Made by a program: the position numbers and the translations under genes. The notes beneath the pieces were generated by a model. It saw only the letters and a list, made by a program, of their open reading frames with translations, was not told the DNA's origin and ran no database searches. From an uncultured Prevotella sp. (GTDB lineage: Bacteria; Bacteroidota; Bacteroidia; Bacteroidales; Bacteroidaceae), in assembly GCA_946999045.1 (NCBI GenBank), contig CAMQBR010000061.1:1-10717 (forward strand): a DNA stretch of 10,717 bases. Reading direction: 5' to 3'. Of this stretch, positions 1 to 5,262 are shown piece after piece. Positions within the stretch are counted from its first letter, which is position 1. The number at the start of each line of letters is the position of its first letter.

Positions 1-67
1 TAAAATAAGAATAACCATATTTCTCCTCTCCTTTACACCATTAGGGAACGTATTTGTTCTGGAGGGA

Positions 68-415
68 TTAATTATTATACAATTTTGGATGATGGCTCAC
101 TTTTTTAAGCATGCCCATCTTATGAACAATCAACGAGATATTATTGGCAATATCTTTGATAATCATTTTCTTTTCGATGAAAGTTTTGTATTGCACCAGA
201 TATAAATGAACTCGAAGAAAAATGTCATAATTGTTAAGCAAAACACATTTGATCAAGAGGTTGTCCTGCCCAAAAACTTTCTCTCTCGCATCTACCTAAA
301 CAATCTTTACCCAATGTAAATTGTGAGATTGAGACGGTCTTATCTGAGTTCTATTTACAAACCTATATCTTGTTAAAACGGCCACAATAATGAAGCATTT
401 AACTTTTTTCCAATA
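68..415 (-). pseudogene. Possible decayed coding region, unidentified
   Basis: On the minus strand one frame stays open from about 415 down to the TAA at 68-70, except for a TAG just before the residues VDAREKVFGQDN. The distal part (about 70 codons) has a normal amino-acid mixture, with segments such as NNYDIFLRVHLYLVQYKTF and MIIKDIANNISLIVHKMG that would form amphipathic helices. The distal open part has no ATG start until well inside (a TTG lies at 254-256), and the region upstream of the TAG has none either. I do not recognise the family. It may be a gene fragment broken by a nonsense change, or chance openness in AT-rich DNA. Confidence 0.2.
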
Positions 416-660
416 CTATATCCAGAACACATTCTTCTTATTTTAGGAGAAACACTTTGATTGACACCCCTGCACCTCATGACTATGATCTGTGGTAACA
501 AAAAAGAGTTGAGCAAAATCCTTGTAATGGCTAAAGCATTGGGAATATGGGATGAAGTATATCAACAGACGCCATAACCTCTATTAGGCATGTGTTAAAA
601 TCCAATGGATATGGGAGGGAGAGACAAGAAAAAGGTAAATGAGAAAAGTCAGTGTTTTAA

Positions 661-676
661 GGGGGGAGGGGGGGGG
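661..676 (+). repeat. G6-A-G9 homopolymer tract
   Basis: Six G, one A and nine G occur in a row, in DNA that is otherwise strongly AT-rich. It lies 64 bp past the stop codon of the LOG-family gene on the non-template side for that gene (it reads as a C tract in its transcript). Runs this long are prone to slippage and to sequencing-length error. No reading frame crosses it convincingly, so I cannot tie it to phase variation of a protein. Confidence 0.8.
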
Positions 677-739
677 AAACTTTAGTTTATTATTATATAC
701 TGTGGTAATTTATAGAACCAGTATAAAATAAAACTTTGT

Positions 740-1279
740 TTACCGCTCCTCCTCTATTATCTTTTCAATATCTTGAAGGTTGTTAGCTACCTTTATCTGT
801 TTGTGGTAATTACCTCGTATCATACCATGATCTTTCAAATTATCAAGCAAAGCAATGAGAGAGTTCCAAAAACCACTCATATTATACAATATCACAATCT
901 TATGATGATAACCAATGAAATGAGAGGCTGCTACGGAGAACAATTCATCTAAGGTACCAATACCGCCTGGAAGCGCAATGCACACATCACACTGATTGAG
1001 CATCAAGTCCTTGCGGTCGCTCAAACTATCTGTTGGAATCTCTACGTCCAAATATTCTGATATTTGTCCCTCCTTTTCTCTTATGGACGGAATTACTCCA
1101 ATTGTTCGTCCACCATTGGTGTGTACAGCCTTTGCTACACATTCCATAAGACCTAAGTTGCATCCACCATATATCAACGTATGCCCCTTTTTTGCCATCC
1201 ACTCGCCCAACTGTTGGGTTAATGTAAAGTACTGTGATTCAATATTGTTGTTAGCTGAACAAAAAACAGCTATCTTCAT
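740..1279 (-). CDS. LOG-family protein (TIGR00730 type), probable nucleoside-5'-monophosphate phosphoribohydrolase
   Basis: This 179-residue cytosolic protein is full length for the short LOG/TIGR00730 family, a Rossmann-like fold. It begins with MKIAVFCSANN (beta strand and glycine-poor first loop), has YGGCNLGLM at residues 37-45, an Arg-Lys pair at 89-90 (substrate phosphate contact in the family), and the signature PGGIGTLDE at 104-112, whose last Glu is the catalytic acid in characterised members. Family members hydrolyse AMP or cytokinin riboside monophosphates to base plus ribose 5-phosphate; in bacteria without cytokinin signalling the in vivo substrate is usually unknown. It lies 113 nt downstream of the HIT gene on the same strand with no clear promoter or terminator between them, so it could be the last gene of a greA-HIT-LOG transcript. 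Family assignment is firm; the substrate is inferred. Confidence 0.9.
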   Translation of the reverse strand: MKIAVFCSANNNIESQYFTLTQQLGEWMAKKGHTLIYGGCNLGLMECVAKAVHTNGGRTIGVIPSIREKEGQISEYLDVEIPTDSLSDRKDLMLNQCDVCIALPGGIGTLDELFSVAASHFIGYHHKIVILYNMSGFWNSLIALLDNLKDHGMIRGNYHKQIKVANNLQDIEKIIEEER

Positions 1280-1392
1280 ACAGATATAATTTTAATTTTA
1301 TATTTTATTGCCCTTTACTCTTTTTGTGAATAGGGAGAGTATTTGTTCTTATTGTCTCTTTCTTTGTAGAGGACGCATATGGAGACTTCTAC

Positions 1393-1791
1393 CTACAAAT
1401 TCTTAAACTCTGTATAAATTTTGTTAGCAATGTTTGCCAACTGCTCATTGCTCAGCTTAAGATGCTCTTTGCGAAAATTAACATCAGCCTCGCTGTTTAT
1501 AGGAATAAGGTGGATATGTGCATGTGCTACTTCTAAGCCCAAAACTACTTGAGCAACCTTTTTGCATGGGAAAGCTTTCTTGATAGCCTTTGCTACCTTC
1601 TTGGCAAACACTTCATAAGCAGCTATTTCATCATCCTCCATATCAAAGATGTAATCAACCTCTCTGCGAGGAATAACCAATGTATGACCTTCTTTCAGCG
1701 GATTGATATCTAAGAAAGCATAAAACAAATCATTCTCTGCACACTTAAAGCTAGGAATTTCTCCCACTGCAATTTTAGAAAATACATCCAT
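1393..1791 (-). CDS. HIT-family protein (histidine triad nucleotide-binding hydrolase)
   Basis: This 132-residue cytosolic protein has the standard size and order of a HIT domain: N-terminal FSKIAVGEIPSF, the strand segment DINPLKEGHTLVIPRR (residues 28-43), and the histidine triad HAHIHLIP at 90-97. H90, H92 and H94 form the triad, with H92 the expected nucleophile. Hint-branch proteins hydrolyse purine nucleoside phosphoramidates and adenylylated amines; the exact substrate here is unknown. The ATG at 1789-1791 lies only 3 nt after the greA stop codon, so the two are almost certainly co-transcribed and probably translationally coupled. That makes this start preferable to any internal one. 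A pairing of greA with a HIT gene fits a small housekeeping operon. Confidence 0.93.
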   Translation of the reverse strand: MDVFSKIAVGEIPSFKCAENDLFYAFLDINPLKEGHTLVIPRREVDYIFDMEDDEIAAYEVFAKKVAKAIKKAFPCKKVAQVVLGLEVAHAHIHLIPINSEADVNFRKEHLKLSNEQLANIANKIYTEFKNL

Positions 1792-1794
1792 AAT

Positions 1795-2262
1795 TTACTC
1801 AATTGAAATTTTGTCAATACGCAATTTTATTACACCAGCAGGAATCTTAATTTCCACCTCATCGCCTACCTTTTTATTTAACAGTCCCTGCGCAATAGGA
1901 GTTTTGATAGAAATTTTTCCTGCTTTCAAGTCAGCTTCACTCTCACTCACAATCGTGTAAGTCATCTTGGTTTTTGTCTTCAGGTTTGTCATTTCTACTT
2001 TCGATAAAATTTGTACTGCCTCATTGCTCAAACGTGATGTATCCACAATTTTAGCTTCGGCAATTGTTTGTTTTATCTGATTGATTTTAGCTTCTAAATG
2101 AGCTTGTGCCTCCTTTGCGGCATCATATTCTGAATTTTCACTTAAATCGCCTTTGTCAGCAGCCTCTGCAATGGCAGCTGATGCCTTTGGACGCTCAATA
2201 GATTCTAACCGTTTTAGTTCGGCTACAAGATTATCGTAGCCTTCTCTTGACATATAAGCCAT
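1795..2262 (-). CDS. greA: Transcription elongation factor GreA
   Basis: GreA enters the secondary channel of backtracked RNA polymerase and stimulates cleavage of the 3' end of the nascent RNA, releasing arrested complexes. The 155-residue length is typical. The N-terminal coiled coil (about residues 1-75) carries the tip sequence GDLSENSEYDAAKEAQ at 38-53; D39 and E42 correspond to the acidic pair (E. coli D41 and E44) that holds the catalytic Mg2+. The C-terminal FKBP-like domain (about 80-155) includes TPIAQGLLNKKVGDEVEIKIP, which docks on the polymerase. The start is the ATG at 2260-2262; a second Met at residue 4 is a less likely alternative. It is the first gene of a minus-strand operon with the HIT gene, transcribed from a promoter at 2393-2423 through a leader that contains a strong hairpin. 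Confidence 0.96.
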   Translation of the reverse strand: MAYMSREGYDNLVAELKRLESIERPKASAAIAEAADKGDLSENSEYDAAKEAQAHLEAKINQIKQTIAEAKIVDTSRLSNEAVQILSKVEMTNLKTKTKMTYTIVSESEADLKAGKISIKTPIAQGLLNKKVGDEVEIKIPAGVIKLRIDKISIE

Positions 2263-2320
2263 AATATTATTAATATTTAGTTTATTATTTAATTGCTTTT
2301 CGGGTAGAATACAAAATAAA

Positions 2321-2354
2321 GAATTCCGACATATATAGCTATGTGCCGGAATTC
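2321..2354 (-). promoter_or_regulatory. Hairpin in the greA leader, attenuator/terminator-like
   Basis: An imperfect palindrome: an 8-bp outer stem GAATTCCG/CGGAATTC, a 2-nt GC bulge on one arm, an inner 5-bp stem ACATA/TATGT and a 6-nt loop. Read on the minus strand it starts about 32 nt after the predicted greA transcription start and is followed at once by TTTATTTTGT, the layout of an intrinsic terminator. It ends 58 nt before the greA ATG. On the plus strand a T run follows only after 14 nt and no plus-strand gene lies upstream, so a role in the greA leader is the better reading. The hairpin is visible in the sequence; the attenuator role is inference. Confidence 0.55.
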
Positions 2355-2392
2355 TCTTTCCCCAATCTTTTTTTATTTATTCTTTCTTATTG

Positions 2393-2423
2393 CAAAGATA
2401 AGCATTCTTTTTCATTAAACAAG
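2393..2423 (-). promoter_or_regulatory. Predicted Bacteroidota-type promoter of greA
   Basis: On the minus strand the -7 box is TATCTTTG (2400 down to 2393), an exact match to TAnnTTTG. It is preceded after 19 nt by CTTG (2423 down to 2420), matching the -33 TTG core. Transcription would start near 2386, giving a leader of about 124 nt to the greA ATG. Confidence 0.6.
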
Positions 2424-2732
2424 TTTTTTAACCTTTATTTATTTCAATCAAAATACTTTGATTGTTTAGCTTGCCTCACATACACATTGTAATTATATCA
2501 CTTCTGCGGATTCTTTTTATGTGTGCTCAATATCCAGCATATAATATTTTAAAAGAAAAGTTGCCATACCCTCATATTTCTTCATAACTACATTATACAT
2601 ATAAAGTTATATGCTGATTATATAAAGCATATACCGTTACATATTGTCATATTTTTACTAATACAACTCATTTTTAGAGTCTATCTATACAAATTCATAC
2701 ATCGCTTATTTTATTGGTTTCTTTTTACCTAT

Positions 2733-2763
2733 TTTGAAATATCTCTAAAATATCGTACTTTTG
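2733..2763 (+). promoter_or_regulatory. Predicted Bacteroidota-type promoter of metG
   Basis: TTTG at 2733-2736, a 19-nt spacer, then TACTTTTG at 2756-2763. Both boxes match the Bacteroidota sigma consensus (TTTG / TAnnTTTG) exactly at normal spacing. The start site would be near 2770, leaving a short leader of about 27 nt with no Shine-Dalgarno-like sequence but A-rich DNA before the ATG, as is usual in this phylum. Confidence 0.75.
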
Positions 2764-2796
2764 CAATAGAAACAATATAAAACAAAAAAACATACA

Positions 2797-4860
2797 ATGG
2801 AAGAGAAGAGTTTTAAGCGTACTACCGTTACGGCAGCTTTACCATACGCTAATGGAGGCGTACATATAGGGCATTTAGCTGGCGTATATGTTCCTGCCGA
2901 TATTTATGTTCGTTATTTGCGATTAAAGAAGCAGGATGTTATCTTTATTGGTGGGAGTGATGAGCATGGCGTTCCTATCACTATTCGTGCCAAAAAGGAG
3001 GGGGTTACCCCACAAGATGTGGTAGACAGATACCATAATATGATAAAAAAGAGTTTCGAGGAGTTTGGTATTAGCTTCGATATTTATTCGCGTACTACAT
3101 CTAAAACACATAATAAGCTGGCTTCCGACTTCTTCAAAAAACTTTATGAAGAAGGCAAATTACAAGTAAAAGAGTCTGAACAATATTATGACGAAGAGGC
3201 TCATCAGTTCTTAGCCGACCGATATATCACGGGCGAATGTCCTCATTGCCATCACGAAGGGGCATACGGCGACCAATGCGAGCATTGTGGTAGCGACCTT
3301 TCTCCTTTGGAATTGATTAATCCTAAATCAACCATCAGCGGTTCAAAACCCATTATCAAGAAGACAAAAAACTGGTATTTGCCATTAAATCAATATCAAG
3401 ATTGGTTGAAAAAGTGGATATTAGAGGAGCACAAAGAGTGGCGTCCTAATGTTTATGGGCAGTGTAAAAGTTGGTTAGACCTTAATTTGCAGCCTCGTGC
3501 CATGACACGCGATCTAAACTGGGGTATCCCTGTACCAGTAAAAGGAGCTGAGGGTAAAGTGCTATATGTATGGTTCGATGCTCCTATTGGCTATATCTCT
3601 AACACCAAAGAGCTGTGCGATAAAGAGCCAGAACGCTGGGGTTCATGGGAAAAATGGTGGAAAGATCCAGATACCCGTTTAGTTCATTTCATTGGAAAAG
3701 ATAACATCGTGTTCCATTGTCTTATCTTTCCAACCATGTTAAAAGCACATGGCAATTATATTTTGCCAGACAATGTGCCTGCTAATGAGTTTTTAAACTT
3801 AGAAAACGATAAGATTTCAACCTCTCGCAACTGGGCTGTTTGGTTGCACGAATACTTGGTTGATATGCCCGGCAAGCAAGATGTATTGCGCTATGTACTT
3901 ACCGCCAATGCACCAGAAACTAAGGATAATAATTTTACGTGGAAAGATTTCCAAGAGCGTAACAATTCTGAATTGGTAGCTATCTATGGCAATTTTGTTA
4001 ATCGTGCCCTCACCTTAACTCAGAAATACTTTAATGGTGTAGTTCCAGCTTGCGGTGAATTACAAGCTATTGATAAACAAGCCTTAAACGAGTTTAAAGA
4101 TGTAAAGCAGAAAGTAGAAACGCTATTAGATACATTTAAATTCAGAGACGCCCAAAAAGAAGCAATGAATTTGGCTCGTATTGGTAATAAATATATTACA
4201 GAATGTGAGCCTTGGAAAGTTTGGAAAACCAATCCAGAACGCGTAAAAACCATCCTGTATATCTCATTGCAGTTAGTTGCTAATCTGTCTATTGCCTTTG
4301 AGCCCTTCTTGCCATTCTCTTCAGAAAAGTTGCGCAAGATGATTAACATGGATTCATTTGATTGGAGTTTGTTGGGTAGCAGCAATTTGTTGAAAGAAGG
4401 GCATCTGTTAGCTCAACCTAAACTTTTGTTTGAAAAGATTGAAGATGAGGTTATTGACATTCAACTCAAAAAGCTCGAAGATACAAAGAAAGCCAATGAG
4501 ACTGCTAACTACAAAGCACAACCTATAAAACCAATGGTTGACTTTGCTGATTTCGAGAAACTTGATATTCGTATCGGGTACATCAAACATTGCGAAAAAG
4601 TAAAGAAAGCCAATAAGTTATTGAAGTTTATTATTGACGATGGTTCTGGTCAAGACCGCACAATTGTGAGTGGAATTGCTAAATTCTATAATCCTGAAGA
4701 ACTCATTGGCAAAGAGGTTTGCTTCATTGCCAACTTTGCGCCACGTAAGTTAATGGGCATTGAGAGTCAAGGTATGATATTATCTGCCGTTAACTTCGAT
4801 GGCTCGTTAAGCGTAACAACTACCGACAAACAAGTAAAACCAGGTAGCCAGATATCGTAA
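2797..4860 (+). CDS. metG: Methionyl-tRNA synthetase with C-terminal tRNA-binding domain
   Basis: The enzyme charges tRNA-Met with methionine using ATP in the cytosol, serving both initiation and elongation. At 687 residues it is the long form. The class I signature HIGH is at 23-26 after LPYANGGV. A zinc knuckle with Cys148, Cys151, Cys161 and Cys164 (CPHC...CEHC) sits in the connective region. The KMSKS-loop equivalent is KISTS at 339-343, with Thr in place of the second Lys, a form I recall from other Bacteroidota MetRS. A helical anticodon-binding domain (about 390-545; the segment EPWKVWKTNPERV fits) follows. The C-terminal residues from about 583 (FADFEKLDIRIG to the end) form an EMAP/Trbp111-like OB-fold that helps dimerisation and tRNA binding. 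The gene has its own promoter 34 nt upstream. I see no hairpin terminator after its stop; a MITE-like element starts 58 bp downstream. Confidence 0.97.
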   Translation: MEEKSFKRTTVTAALPYANGGVHIGHLAGVYVPADIYVRYLRLKKQDVIFIGGSDEHGVPITIRAKKEGVTPQDVVDRYHNMIKKSFEEFGISFDIYSRTTSKTHNKLASDFFKKLYEEGKLQVKESEQYYDEEAHQFLADRYITGECPHCHHEGAYGDQCEHCGSDLSPLELINPKSTISGSKPIIKKTKNWYLPLNQYQDWLKKWILEEHKEWRPNVYGQCKSWLDLNLQPRAMTRDLNWGIPVPVKGAEGKVLYVWFDAPIGYISNTKELCDKEPERWGSWEKWWKDPDTRLVHFIGKDNIVFHCLIFPTMLKAHGNYILPDNVPANEFLNLENDKISTSRNWAVWLHEYLVDMPGKQDVLRYVLTANAPETKDNNFTWKDFQERNNSELVAIYGNFVNRALTLTQKYFNGVVPACGELQAIDKQALNEFKDVKQKVETLLDTFKFRDAQKEAMNLARIGNKYITECEPWKVWKTNPERVKTILYISLQLVANLSIAFEPFLPFSSEKLRKMINMDSFDWSLLGSSNLLKEGHLLAQPKLLFEKIEDEVIDIQLKKLEDTKKANETANYKAQPIKPMVDFADFEKLDIRIGYIKHCEKVKKANKLLKFIIDDGSGQDRTIVSGIAKFYNPEELIGKEVCFIANFAPRKLMGIESQGMILSAVNFDGSLSVTTTDKQVKPGSQIS

Positions 4861-4918
4861 ATCTTTTGGAAATTAACTGGAGTAAGTAGAAGTTTACAGG
4901 GTGTTTTAATAGACATTA

Positions 4919-5175
4919 GGGTGGTTCTATAAATTAGCTTTGTTAGATTTTGGGCTTATTTTTGTGGAGAAAAAGTAGGTAAGTAAAGGAGTATAGCGAG
5001 TACACAACCTAATAGACTTACATTTTGAACCGACAAACAAGGTAAACCAAATACAATTGAAACTTGCTTGAAATATAGAGAAGTAGCCTGTTTCCTATAA
5101 AAAGAAACAAAAAGACAACAAACCTTATTTTATAAAATTTGTTCTAAATATACGGAGCAATTTATAGAATCGTCT
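4919..5175. mobile_element. MITE-like non-coding element, 257 bp, with imperfect terminal inverted repeats
   Basis: The left end GGGTGGTTCTATAAATT (4919-4935) is mirrored at the right end by AATTTATAGAATCGTCT (5159-5175). Read inward, the two 17-bp ends agree in the last 11 positions, and in the outer six differ only by transitions (GGGTGG against AGACGA). Both ends are flanked directly by ATTA (4915-4918 and 5176-5179), as expected of a 4-bp target duplication. The interior has no reading frame of note. It lies between metG and the protease gene and fills most of their 402-bp gap. I infer a miniature element or IS remnant; the parent transposase is not in this window and the family is unknown. 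The ATTA repeat alone could be chance. Confidence 0.45.
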
Positions 5176-5262
5176 ATTAGTTATTTTTCTAAAGCTATTA
5201 TCCGTAAAACACCTTTATGGGCTCACACTTAACTCTCGTTAATACCTGTTATACATAAAAAC

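Larger units (their letters stand above)
1..739. other. Gene-poor stretch with no confident intact gene
   Basis: No reading frame here has both a good start and a recognisable product. Three things stand out: a possible decayed frame on the minus strand (68-415), a G-rich tract (661-676), and a short plus-strand frame at 479-577 that encodes 32 residues starting MTMICGNKKELSK and ending at TAA. The short frame looks fairly protein-like (alternating charged and hydrophobic residues) but matches no family I know and lacks a promoter I can see. The stretch lies downstream of the LOG-family gene, so it may be a degenerate region between genes or insertion scars. I see no tRNA or IS end with a transposase. 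Confidence 0.5.
2263..2796. other. Divergent intergenic control region between greA and metG
   Basis: This 534-bp AT-rich gap contains the greA leader hairpin, the greA promoter and the metG promoter, described separately. The middle (about 2424-2732) has no reading frame worth calling. It has an exact 10-bp inverted repeat, CAGCATATAA at 2535-2544 and TTATATGCTG at 2607-2616, plus a further GCATAT at 2628-2633. In AT-rich DNA such repeats may be chance. I see no riboswitch or T-box that I can recognise upstream of metG. Confidence 0.6.

Noticed and set aside
996..1289. Plus-strand ORF opposite the LOG gene
   Set aside because: It overlaps a well-supported minus-strand gene almost fully and has no recognisable motif; it is an antisense shadow.
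1366..1392. Hairpin just after the HIT stop codon as a terminator between HIT and LOG
   Set aside because: The stem is only about 7 bp with a wobble pair, and on the minus strand it is followed by an A/G-rich sequence instead of a T run.
2797..4860. MetG lacking a proper signature as a sign of pseudogene status
   Set aside because: The frame is full length, HIGH and the four zinc Cys are present, and the KISTS loop is a known-looking lineage variant.
4935..4942. TAGCTTTG as the promoter of the metalloprotease gene
   Set aside because: It lacks a -33 TTG at the right spacing and lies over 300 bp from the ATG.
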